The notes below the pieces were generated by a model, which saw only the letters and a program-made list of their open reading frames with translations, had not been told where the DNA came from and searched no databases. The translations under genes and the position numbers were made by a program. Shown here piece by piece: positions 43,085-54,800 of a stretch of 64,000 nucleotides of DNA. This stretch comes from Marinobacter changyiensis (GTDB lineage Bacteria > Pseudomonadota > Gammaproteobacteria > Pseudomonadales > Oleiphilaceae), in NCBI RefSeq assembly GCF_009193265.1, contig NZ_VZZZ01000007.1:118581-182580 (forward strand), given 5' to 3'. The stretch's first letter is position 1, and every line of letters starts with the position of its first letter.

Positions 43085-44281
43085 TTACTCGACGATCTTT
43101 GCAACAACCCCTGCACCAACGGTACGGCCGCCTTCGCGAATCGCGAAACGCAGACCTTCTTCCATTGCAATCGGTGCAATCAGGGTGACGTCCAACTTAA
43201 CGTTGTCGCCAGGCATGACCATCTCTACACCTTCCGGCAGTTCACAAGACCCGGTCACATCAGTGGTCCGGAAATAGAACTGGGGACGGTACCCCTTGAA
43301 GAATGGCGTATGACGGCCACCTTCTTCTTTGCTCAGCACGTAAACTTCTGACTCGAAGCGGGTGTGCGGCTTGATGGTGCCCGGCTTGGCCAGAACCTGA
43401 CCACGCTCTACGTCGTCACGCTTGGTACCGCGCAGCAACACACCAACGTTCTCACCTGCACGACCTTCGTCCAGCAGCTTACGGAACATCTCAACACCGG
43501 TACAAACGGTCTTGACGGTGTCCTTGATGCCAATGATTTCAACTTCTTCGCCAACCTTGACGATGCCGCGCTCAACACGACCGGTCACAACGGTACCACG
43601 ACCGGAGATCGAGAACACGTCCACCAGCGGCATCAGGAACGGCTGGTCGATCGCACGCTCAGGTTCAGGGATGTAGTCGTCCAGGGCCTGCACCAGCTTC
43701 TTGACCGCTGTGGTGCCCATTTCGTTGTCATCCTTACCTTCCAGCGCCATCAGCGCCGAACCGATAATGATCGGCGTATCGTCACCCGGGAAGTCATAGA
43801 CGCTCAGCAGTTCACGCACTTCCATCTCGACCAGCTCAAGCAGCTCTTCATCATCCACCATGTCCGCCTTGTTCAGGAACACGATGATGTAAGGAACGCC
43901 CACCTGGCGAGACAGCAGAATGTGCTCGCGAGTCTGCGGCATCGGGCCGTCAGCGGCCGAGCACACCAGAATCGCGCCGTCCATCTGCGCTGCACCGGTG
44001 ATCATGTTCTTCACATAATCCGCGTGGCCCGGGCAATCAACGTGTGCGTAGTGACGCGTCGGAGAATCGTACTCAACGTGAGAGGTCGCAATGGTAATAC
44101 CACGGGCGCGCTCTTCCGGTGCGTTATCGATCTGATCGAATGCACGTGACTCACCCGTTCCCCACACTTCGTGACATACACGCGTCAGCGCAGCTGTCAG
44201 GGTGGTTTTACCATGGTCGACGTGGCCAATCGTGCCCACGTTCAGGTGCGGCTTAATACGTTCAAACTTTGCTTTAGACAC
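43085..44281 (-). CDS. tufA: Elongation factor Tu, str-operon copy (GTG start, Leu219-Val220 variant)
   Basis: A 398-residue GTPase that delivers aminoacyl-tRNA to the ribosome. G1 GHVDHGKT, switch RGITI, DCPGHADY and NKADMVDD are intact, and domains 2 and 3 follow. It starts with GTG, while the second copy (59,586-60,782) starts with ATG. Aligning the copies base by base I find only five differences in 1,197 bp: the start codon and four bases at 43,622, 43,623, 43,625 and 43,627. These turn the conserved Ile-Glu of FLMPIEDVFSISGRG into Leu219-Val220. That segment lies in domain 2, in the pocket for the 3' adenosine of aminoacyl-tRNA. The reading frame is fully intact. Last gene of the str operon. 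Confidence 0.98.
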   Translation of the reverse strand: MSKAKFERIKPHLNVGTIGHVDHGKTTLTAALTRVCHEVWGTGESRAFDQIDNAPEERARGITIATSHVEYDSPTRHYAHVDCPGHADYVKNMITGAAQMDGAILVCSAADGPMPQTREHILLSRQVGVPYIIVFLNKADMVDDEELLELVEMEVRELLSVYDFPGDDTPIIIGSALMALEGKDDNEMGTTAVKKLVQALDDYIPEPERAIDQPFLMPLVDVFSISGRGTVVTGRVERGIVKVGEEVEIIGIKDTVKTVCTGVEMFRKLLDEGRAGENVGVLLRGTKRDDVERGQVLAKPGTIKPHTRFESEVYVLSKEEGGRHTPFFKGYRPQFYFRTTDVTGSCELPEGVEMVMPGDNVKLDVTLIAPIAMEEGLRFAIREGGRTVGAGVVAKIVE

Positions 44282-44315
44282 GGTTATACCTCTTACTGTT
44301 TCTTAAGTCCGGGAA

Positions 44316-46421
<2,106 letters not shown>

Positions 46422-46440
46422 TGTAATAAACCTCGGCTAT

Positions 46441-46911
46441 TTAGAAACGGAAGTGAGAGAAGGCCTTGTTGGCTTCTGCCATGCGATGAACATCTTCGCG
46501 CTTCTTAACAGCGGAGCCCTTGCTATCAGCGGCATCCAGGATTTCACCTGCCAGACGCTGCGCCATGGACTTTTCACCACGCTTCCGTGAAAATTCTACG
46601 AGCCAGCGCATCGCCAGCGCGTTCTGACGGGAAGGCCGCACCTCTACAGGCACCTGATAGGTCGCACCACCTACACGGCGGGACTTAACTTCGACCATAG
46701 GCTGGATGTTTTCCAGCGCCTTCTCGAACATTTCGATGGGCTCGTCTTTGGATTTATCCGCCACAATATCGAGCGCGCCATAGACAATGCGCTCAGCAAC
46801 GGACTTCTTGCCACTTTCCATCACGTGATTGATGAATTTGGCCAGCCGCTGGCTGTGGAATTTCGGATCCGGGATAATATCCCGTTTAGCTGCAACTCTT
46901 CTTCTAGGCAT
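46441..46911 (-). CDS. rpsG: 30S ribosomal protein uS7
   Basis: A 156-residue 16S-binding head protein at the E site. MPRRRVAAKRDIIPDPKFHS and GGATYQVPVEVRPSRQNALA are diagnostic. In E. coli S7 represses the str operon from the rpsL-rpsG gap; a 109-bp gap exists here too. Confidence 0.99.
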   Translation of the reverse strand: MPRRRVAAKRDIIPDPKFHSQRLAKFINHVMESGKKSVAERIVYGALDIVADKSKDEPIEMFEKALENIQPMVEVKSRRVGGATYQVPVEVRPSRQNALAMRWLVEFSRKRGEKSMAQRLAGEILDAADSKGSAVKKREDVHRMAEANKAFSHFRF

Positions 46912-47020
46912 CGATAAGCCCTTATTATCAAAAGGTCTTCAGGAACCCCTGAGATAGCAATAGCTACTCAGCCTTACTCTCACCGTTAACAACAACGATA
47001 AAAGATACCCGCGAGGGACA

Positions 47021-47395
47021 TCAGGACTTGGGTCGTTTTGCACCGTACTTGGAGCGGCCCTGCTTACGGTTCTGTACACCCTGGGTGTCCAGCGTTCCGC
47101 GAACAGTGTGATAGCGCACACCCGGAAGGTCTTTTACTCGACCGCCACGGATAAGCACAACACTGTGCTCCTGAAGGTTGTGACCTTCACCACCAATGTA
47201 TGAGGAAACCTCGTAACCGTTGGTCAGACGCACACGGCACACCTTACGGAGTGCTGAGTTTGGCTTCTTCGGCGTGGTAGTGTATACACGAGTGCATACA
47301 CCCCGACGCTGCGGACAACTTTGCAACGCCGGAACGTCGCTTTTTGCCGCTTTGCGTTTACGAGGCTTACGTACCAACTGATTAATCGTTGCCAT
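47021..47395 (-). CDS. rpsL: 30S ribosomal protein uS12
   Basis: A 124-residue decoding-centre protein, same length as E. coli. I chose MATINQLVRKPRKRKAAKSD; five more in-frame codons upstream are not family-like. The streptomycin loops are wild-type: TTPKKPNSALRK keeps the lysine at the position of Lys42/43, and GRVKDLPGVRYH keeps Lys87/88 and the methylthiolated aspartate. First gene of the str operon. Confidence 0.99.
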   Translation of the reverse strand: MATINQLVRKPRKRKAAKSDVPALQSCPQRRGVCTRVYTTTPKKPNSALRKVCRVRLTNGYEVSSYIGGEGHNLQEHSVVLIRGGRVKDLPGVRYHTVRGTLDTQGVQNRKQGRSKYGAKRPKS

Positions 47396-47460
47396 GTAAG
47401 CAAACTCCAAAAAACTGGATCATTGAAACTTACCCCTAAGGGCAAAATTTAAGGGACGCA

Positions 47461-47489
47461 AGTGTAAGCCTGCGCCCCTCTGCAGTCAA
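47461..47489 (-). promoter_or_regulatory. Sigma-70 promoter of the str operon
   Basis: Minus strand TTGACT (47,484-47,489), 17-base spacer, TACACT (47,461-47,466), then a GC-rich TGCGTCCC discriminator typical of growth-rate control. It is about 65 bp before rpsL. Confidence 0.83.
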
Positions 47490-47537
47490 GATGACTGATT
47501 TCTTTTTGACCAACTACCCATCCGTGAAAACCGGGGG

Positions 47538-50500
47538 TTAGCGGTTGAGCTCTGCGCTCAGCGCCTCTGCGACATCTTCCGCGGTCACGCCCTGCTCTTC
47601 AAGTTCACGCTTACGCTTGCGTTCGGCGTGATAGGCCAGGCCAGTACCGGCAGGAATCAATCGACCGACCACCACGTTTTCCTTCAGGCCGCGCAGATAG
47701 TCCCGCTTGCCTGTGACCGCGCCTTCCGTAAGAACCCGAGTGGTTTCCTGGAACGAAGCTGCCGAGATAAACGATTCGGTCGCCAGTGACGACTTGGTGA
47801 TGCCGAGCAACAGTCGTTCACACTTGGCTGGCTGCCTATCGGTTTTAACCGCTTCAGCATTGGCCTCGATAAACTGGTGATACTCAACGGTATCGCCGTT
47901 CATGAAGCCGGTCTCACCAGCATTGGTGATTTCAACCTTACGAAGCATTTGACGAACGATAACTTCGATATGCTTGTCGTTGATCACAACGCCCTGCAGA
48001 CGGTAAACGTCCTGAATTTCGTTGGTGATGTACTTCGCCAACGCAACCACACCCAGCAGGCGCAAGATGTCGTGAGGGTTAGAAGGGCCATCAGCAATAA
48101 CCTCGCCCTTTTCAACCGTCTCGCCTTCAAAGACGTTAAGTTGACGCCACTTCGGAATCAGCACTTCATAGGCGTCATCTTCTCTTGGCGAAATAACCAG
48201 GCGCTTCTTGCCCTTGGTTTCTTTACCAAAAGACACCACACCGCTGATTTCAGCCAGAATTGAGGGCTCTTTCGGGCGCCGCGCTTCGAACAGGTCGGCA
48301 ACGCGGGGCAGACCACCGGTGATGTCCCGGGTCTTCGAGCTTGCCTGCGGAATCCTCGCAACCACGTCACCGAGCTCAACCTTGCCACCATTGTTGATGG
48401 TGATCAGAGCATTCGCCGGCAAGAAGAATTGCGCAGGGCTACCACCCGGCAATACAACCTCGTCACCCTTGTCGTCCAGCAGCTGAACCATGGGACGGAT
48501 ATCTTTACCCGCCGCAGGACGCTCCTTCGGATCGATGACCTGAACCGTGGAGAGACCGGTCAGCTCATCGGTCTGGGTACGGACGGTAATGCCCTGGTCC
48601 ATGCCAACGAACTGTGCCGTACCAACGCCCTCAGCGACGATGGGGTGAGTGTGCGGATCCCACTTGGCGACTGCAACACCCGCTTCAACCGTGTCGCCAT
48701 GCTTGACAGTCAACATCGCGCCGTAAGGAAGCTTGTACCACTCGCGCTCACGACCCTGGTCATCAGCGACGGCCAATGCGGAAGAACGGGAAACAACGAT
48801 CAAGGTACCATCTGTCCGTTCGATCGACTTCAGGTTATGCAGGCGAACCGTACCGCCATGCTTGACCTGAATGTTATCGACGGCAGATGCCCGGCTCGCC
48901 GCACCACCGATGTGGAATGTCCGCATGGTGAGCTGTGTGCCTGGCTCACCGATGGACTGGGCTGCGATAACACCGACCGCTTCGCCGACGTTGACCAGGT
49001 GACCACGGGCAAGATCGCGCCCGTAACAGCTGGCACAGACACCGTGCCTGGTTTCACAACTGATCGCAGAGCGAACCCAGATCTCATCCACACCAGCCCG
49101 CTCAACTCTCTCGATGGTCTTCTCATCAAGCAGGGTGCCGGCTTCGACAACCGCATTGTCTTTGTCGGTGGGGGTGAACACGTCTCGAGCCGTAACGCGG
49201 CCGAGAACACGATCGCCCAACGGCACAACCACGTCCCCACCTTCGATGTGGGGCGTCATCAGCAGACCTTCGCTGGTGCCGCAGTCTACTTCCGTCACCA
49301 CGAGATCCTGGGAGACATCCACCAGACGACGCGTCAGGTAACCTGAGTTCGCAGTTTTCAGGGCGGTGTCAGCCAGACCCTTACGGGCACCGTGAGTCGA
49401 GATAAAGTACTGAAGAACGTTCAGACCTTCACGGAAGTTCGCCGTGATCGGCGTTTCAATGATGGAGCCATCCGGCTTCGCCATCAGGCCACGCATACCC
49501 GCCAGCTGACGTATCTGGGCAGCCGAGCCCCGCGCCCCGGAGTCAGCCATCATATAGACCGAGTTGAACGACTCCTGTGTCAGGAATTCGCCGTCCTCGC
49601 CCTTGACCGGCTTACCGTCAGGACCAATAACCTGTTCTTTCGACAGGCGATCCATCATGGCCTTCGACACTTTGTCGTTGGCACGGGACCAGATATCGAT
49701 AACCTTGTTGTACTTCTCACCCTGGGTCAGCAGACCAGAAGCGTACTGGGTTTCGATTTCCTTGACTTCGGCTGTTGCCGCATCGACCATCTCGTACTTT
49801 TCGGGAGGAATCTCGAAATCGTTGACGCCGATTGAGGTTCCGGACACGGTCGCATAATAGAAACCGGTGTACATGAGCTGGTCAGCAAAGATTACCGACT
49901 CTTTCAGACCCACGGTGCGATAGCACACGTTGATCAGATTGGAGATTGCCTTCTTGACCATGGGGCGATTGACGATATCAAACGGCATGCCGTCAGGCAC
50001 GATATCAAACAGCAAAGCCCGACCCACCGTCGTATCGACGATGCTGTAGGTCGTGGTTTGCTCGTCACTGCCCTCGACCAGAGGTGTCACTTCTTTCACA
50101 CGCACCTTGATCTTGGCCTGCAGATCCACCTTGCCCGCACCGTAGGCGCGATGCACCTCTTTGGTGTCAGCAAAGATCATCCCTTCACCCCCGGCGGTCT
50201 TACGCTCACGGGTCATGTAGTACAGCCCCAAAACCACGTCCTGGGAAGGCACGATAATCGGCTCGCCGTTCGCAGGCGACAGCACGTTGTTAGTTGACAT
50301 CATCAACGCACGGGCTTCGAGCTGGGCTTCAATAGTCAGCGGTACGTGCACCGCCATCTGGTCACCGTCAAAGTCGGCGTTGTAGGCGGCACACACCAAG
50401 GGGTGCAGCTGAATCGCCTTGCCTTCGATCAATACCGGCTCAAACGCCTGGATACCGAGACGGTGCAACGTGGGTGCCCGGTTAAGCATGATCGGGTGCT

Positions 50501-51752
50501 CGCGAATAACCTCGTCCAGGATGTCCCAGACAACTGCTTCTTCGCGCTCAACCATCTTCTTCGCAGCTTTGATCGTTGTCGCGAGTCCGCGATGCTCAAG
50601 CTTGGCGAAAATGAACGGTTTGAAAAGCTCCAGACCCATTTTTTTCGGCAGACCACACTGGTGCAGCCGCAGATAGGGTCCAACCACGATGACTGAACGG
50701 CCGGAGTAATCCACACGCTTGCCCAGCAGATTCTGCCGGAAACGGCCCTGCTTGCCCTTGATCATATCGGCCAGGGACTTCAGAGGACGCTTATTGGTGC
50801 CTGTAATGGCACGACCACGACGGCCGTTATCCAACAGCGCATCCACGGCTTCCTGCAGCATGCGCTTCTCGTTGCGCACAATAATATCCGGCGCATTCAG
50901 CTCCAGCAGGCGCTTGAGGCGGTTATTCCGGTTAATCACCCGACGGTACAGATCGTTCAGGTCAGACGTCGCGAAACGGCCACCATCCAGCGGCACCAGC
51001 GGACGCAGATCTGGCGGCAGCACCGGCAGAACGGTCATGATCATATCGCCCGGGCGATTGCCGGAGTTCAGGAAGGCCTCAAGAATCTTGAGACGCTTGC
51101 TGAACTTCTTGATCTTGGTTTCCGAGTTGGTCTGGGGAATCTCTTCACGCAGGCCATCGACCGCTTCCTGGAGATCAATATCTTCCAGCAGGGCCTTGAC
51201 AGCTTCAGCACCCATGCGCGCATCAAACTCGTCGCCAAACTCTTCCAGTGCTTCGTAATACTGCTCATCGTTCAACAGTTGACCACGCTCGAGGGTGGTC
51301 ATGCCTGGATCAATAACGATAAACGACTCGAAATACAGCACCCGCTCGATATCACGCAGTGTCATATCAAGCATCAGGCCGATACGGGAAGGCAGTGACT
51401 TCAGGAACCAGATGTGAGCGACCGGACTGGCCAGCTCAATGTGGCCCATGCGCTCACGACGAACGCTGGCCAGCGCGACTTCAACGCCGCACTTTTCACA
51501 GATCACACCACGGTGTTTGAGGCGCTTGTACTTGCCGCACAGGCACTCGTAATCCTTGATCGGGCCAAAGATCTTGGCGCAGAACAGGCCGTCACGCTCA
51601 GGCTTGAACGTGCGGTAATTTATGGTCTCTGGTTTTTTAACTTCACCAAAGGACCATGAGCGAATCATATCAGGGGATGCCAGTCCTATACGGATGGCAT
51701 CAAATTCCTGCTTCTGGTTCTGGCTCTTGAGAAGATTCAGTAAATCTTTCAT
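47538..51752 (-). CDS. rpoC: RNA polymerase beta' subunit
   Basis: A 1,404-residue subunit (E. coli 1,407). N-terminal zinc site CLCGKYKRLKHRGVICEKCG, the catalytic Mg loop YNADFDGDQMAVHVPL, the bridge/trigger helix region, and the second zinc site with CETRHGVCASCYGRDLARGH are all present. It lies 78 bp after rpoB in the same transcript. Confidence 0.99.
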   Translation of the reverse strand: MKDLLNLLKSQNQKQEFDAIRIGLASPDMIRSWSFGEVKKPETINYRTFKPERDGLFCAKIFGPIKDYECLCGKYKRLKHRGVICEKCGVEVALASVRRERMGHIELASPVAHIWFLKSLPSRIGLMLDMTLRDIERVLYFESFIVIDPGMTTLERGQLLNDEQYYEALEEFGDEFDARMGAEAVKALLEDIDLQEAVDGLREEIPQTNSETKIKKFSKRLKILEAFLNSGNRPGDMIMTVLPVLPPDLRPLVPLDGGRFATSDLNDLYRRVINRNNRLKRLLELNAPDIIVRNEKRMLQEAVDALLDNGRRGRAITGTNKRPLKSLADMIKGKQGRFRQNLLGKRVDYSGRSVIVVGPYLRLHQCGLPKKMGLELFKPFIFAKLEHRGLATTIKAAKKMVEREEAVVWDILDEVIREHPIMLNRAPTLHRLGIQAFEPVLIEGKAIQLHPLVCAAYNADFDGDQMAVHVPLTIEAQLEARALMMSTNNVLSPANGEPIIVPSQDVVLGLYYMTRERKTAGGEGMIFADTKEVHRAYGAGKVDLQAKIKVRVKEVTPLVEGSDEQTTTYSIVDTTVGRALLFDIVPDGMPFDIVNRPMVKKAISNLINVCYRTVGLKESVIFADQLMYTGFYYATVSGTSIGVNDFEIPPEKYEMVDAATAEVKEIETQYASGLLTQGEKYNKVIDIWSRANDKVSKAMMDRLSKEQVIGPDGKPVKGEDGEFLTQESFNSVYMMADSGARGSAAQIRQLAGMRGLMAKPDGSIIETPITANFREGLNVLQYFISTHGARKGLADTALKTANSGYLTRRLVDVSQDLVVTEVDCGTSEGLLMTPHIEGGDVVVPLGDRVLGRVTARDVFTPTDKDNAVVEAGTLLDEKTIERVERAGVDEIWVRSAISCETRHGVCASCYGRDLARGHLVNVGEAVGVIAAQSIGEPGTQLTMRTFHIGGAASRASAVDNIQVKHGGTVRLHNLKSIERTDGTLIVVSRSSALAVADDQGREREWYKLPYGAMLTVKHGDTVEAGVAVAKWDPHTHPIVAEGVGTAQFVGMDQGITVRTQTDELTGLSTVQVIDPKERPAAGKDIRPMVQLLDDKGDEVVLPGGSPAQFFLPANALITINNGGKVELGDVVARIPQASSKTRDITGGLPRVADLFEARRPKEPSILAEISGVVSFGKETKGKKRLVISPREDDAYEVLIPKWRQLNVFEGETVEKGEVIADGPSNPHDILRLLGVVALAKYITNEIQDVYRLQGVVINDKHIEVIVRQMLRKVEITNAGETGFMNGDTVEYHQFIEANAEAVKTDRQPAKCERLLLGITKSSLATESFISAASFQETTRVLTEGAVTGKRDYLRGLKENVVVGRLIPAGTGLAYHAERKRKRELEEQGVTAEDVAEALSAELNR

Positions 51753-51830
51753 CAGTAACAGCTCCGGATGGCGTTAATCTCGGGCGGACACCAGACGGTG
51801 TCCGCTCACGCTGCCAAAAAACAATTCGGC

Positions 51831-54800
51831 TCAGTCGGATTCCAGCTCGATGTCAATACCCAGCGAGCGAATTTCCTTGACAAGAACGTTGAAGGATTCG
51901 GGCATGCCCGGCTCCATACGATGATCACCATCGACAATGTTCTTGTACATCTTGGTCCGACCATTGACATCATCAGACTTCACGGTAAGCATTTCCTGCA
52001 ACGTATACGCCGCACCGTAGGCCTCGAGGGCCCAGACTTCCATCTCACCGAAGCGCTGGCCACCGAACTGCGCCTTACCACCCAGCGGCTGCTGGGTAAC
52101 CAGGCTATACGAACCGGTAGAACGCGCATGCATCTTGTCGTCGATCAAGTGGTTCAGCTTGAGCATGTACATGTAACCAACAGTTACAGGGCGATCGAAC
52201 GTATTCCCTGTACGGCCGTCATACAGCATGACCTGTCCACTGGTATCCATGTCTGCAAGCTCAAGCATATGCTTGACCTCGGCTTCCTTGGCGCCGTCAA
52301 ATACCGCCGTTGCCATCGGAACGCCTTCGCGCAGATTGTCAGCCAACTCCAGGATCTCAGCATCAGAAAGGCTGTCGAGATCAACCCGCGCCACTTCTTC
52401 GCTGTGATTGTAGATCCTGTCCAGCAGCTCACGAATGTCAGCGACCTTGCGTTGCGCTTCCAACATACCGTTGATCTTGACCCCAAGACCTCTGGCAGCC
52501 GCACCCAGGTGAGTTTCCAACACCTGACCCACGTTCATTCGTGAAGGCACACCCAGCGGGTTCAACACGATGTCGATCGTCTCACCATTGGCATCGTAAG
52601 GCATGTCTTCGACCGGCATTACCGCCGATATGACACCCTTGTTACCATGTCGGCCAGCCATTTTATCACCGGGCTGGATACGACGCTTGATAGCAAGATA
52701 GACCTTAACGATCTTCAGAACACCCGGTGCCAGATCGTCACCTTGTTGCAACTTGCGCTTTTTGTCTTCAAAGCGACCCTCATGGTCTTTCTTACGATCA
52801 ACCAGACCCTGCTCGGACTTCTCAAGTAATTCGTTGAGCGTTTCGTCCTTGAGTCTCAGCTTGAACCACTCATCCCTCGGCAGTTCAGCCAGGAATGCCT
52901 GCTCAAGCTTGGCACCCTTTTTCAGACCCGGCGCACTGATGACTTCCTGACCTTGAAGTGCATTCATCAAGCGCTCAAAGGTCGCGCCTTCAACAATACG
53001 GTATTCATCTTTAAGATCTTTCCGGTATTGATCGAGCTGCTCCTTCTCGATGGCCAGCGCACGCTGATCTTTCTCGATACCATCGCGAGTGAACACCTGA
53101 ACATCGATGACGGTACCATGAGTACCTGTTGATACCCGGCTTGAGGTATCTTTTACATCCGATGCCTTCTCGCCAAAGATTGCTCTCAGCAGCTTCTCTT
53201 CCGGCGTCAGCTGCGTCTCTCCCTTGGGAGTAACTTTGCCGACCAGAATATCACCCGGTCCGACTTCCGCACCGATATACACAACGCCTGACTCGTCCAG
53301 CTTTGAGAGCGCGCTTTCGCCAACGTTGGGAATATCAGCGGTGATTTCTTCACTACCCAGCTTGGTATCACGAGCAACGCAGGTCAGTTCCTGGATATGA
53401 ATCGTAGTGAAACGATCGTCAACGACTACCTTTTCAGACACCAGAATGGAGTCTTCGAAGTTGTAGCCATTCCAGGGCATGAATGCGATTCGCATGTTCT
53501 GACCCAGAGCCAGCTCACCCAAATCCACTGATGGACCATCCGCCAGTACGTCACCACGGGCAATAACATCGTCCTGCTTGACGATTGAGCGCTGGTTGAT
53601 ACAGGTGTTCTGGTTGGAACGGGTGTATTTGGTGAGGTTGTATATATCCACACCGGCATCGCCTGCATCGGTCTCTTCGTTATTAACCCGAACCACAATG
53701 CGGGCCGCGTCAACACTTTCGATCACGCCGCCACGACGGGCCATGACACATACACCGGAGTCCTGGGCCACGATACGTTCGATACCAGTACCCACCAGCG
53801 GCTTGTCAGCACGCAATGTCGGCACAGCCTGACGCTGCATGTTGGAGCCCATCAGGGCGCGGTTAGCGTCATCGTGTTCCAGGAACGGAATCAGAGAAGC
53901 CGCAACCGAAACCACCTGACGAGGAGAAACGTCTTTGAAGTTGACGTTTTCCGGCGGCGTTACCGTGAATTCGTTCTGGTGTCGTACGGTAACCAGTTCA
54001 TCCACCAGACGGTTATCATCATCTACCGCCGCGCTGGCCTGGGCGATGATGAAATTGCTTTCCTCAATCGCGGACAGATACACAATATCGTCAGTTACCT
54101 GACCATCAATAACTTTCCGGTACGGACTCTCAAGGAAGCCGTAGGAGTTAGTGCGGGCATAAGTGGCCAACGAGTTGATCAAGCCGATGTTCGGACCTTC
54201 CGGCGTCTCGATCGGGCAGACCCGACCGTAATGCGTAGGATGCACGTCACGAACTTCAAAACCGGCACGCTCACGAGTCAGACCACCGGGGCCGAGTGCA
54301 GACACACGACGCTTGTGGGTAACCTCGGACAGCGGGTTGTTCTGGTCCATAAACTGAGACAGCTGACTGGAGCCAAAGAACTCCTTAACCGCCGCAGCCA
54401 CAGGCTTCGCGTTTATCAGATCCTGCGGCATCAGGCCTTCACTTTCGGCAAGACTCAAACGCTCACGCACGGCACGCTCAACGCGAACCAGACCTACCCG
54501 GAACTGATTTTCAGCCATTTCACCAACGGACCGAATGCGACGGTTACCGAGGTTATCAATGTCGTCGACAATGCCTTGACCGTTACGGATGTTGATCAGG
54601 GTTCTGAGTACATCAATAATGTCGTCGTGGGTCAGTATGCCAGCACCGGTGCTCTCTTCGCGACCCAGGCGCCGATTCAACTTCATCCGACCAACAGATG
54701 ACAGATCGTAACGCTCTTCCGAGAAAAACAGGTTATTGAACAGGTTTTCTGCAGACTCTTTCGTCGGTGGCTCGCCCGGACGCATCATGCGATAGATTTC

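Noticed and set aside
47452..47479. Imperfect hairpin downstream of rpsL's leader, at first read as an rpoC-distal attenuator
   Set aside because: The same bases form a TTGACT-17-TACACT promoter for rpsL, a better explanation; the stem has a mismatch and weak T-run.
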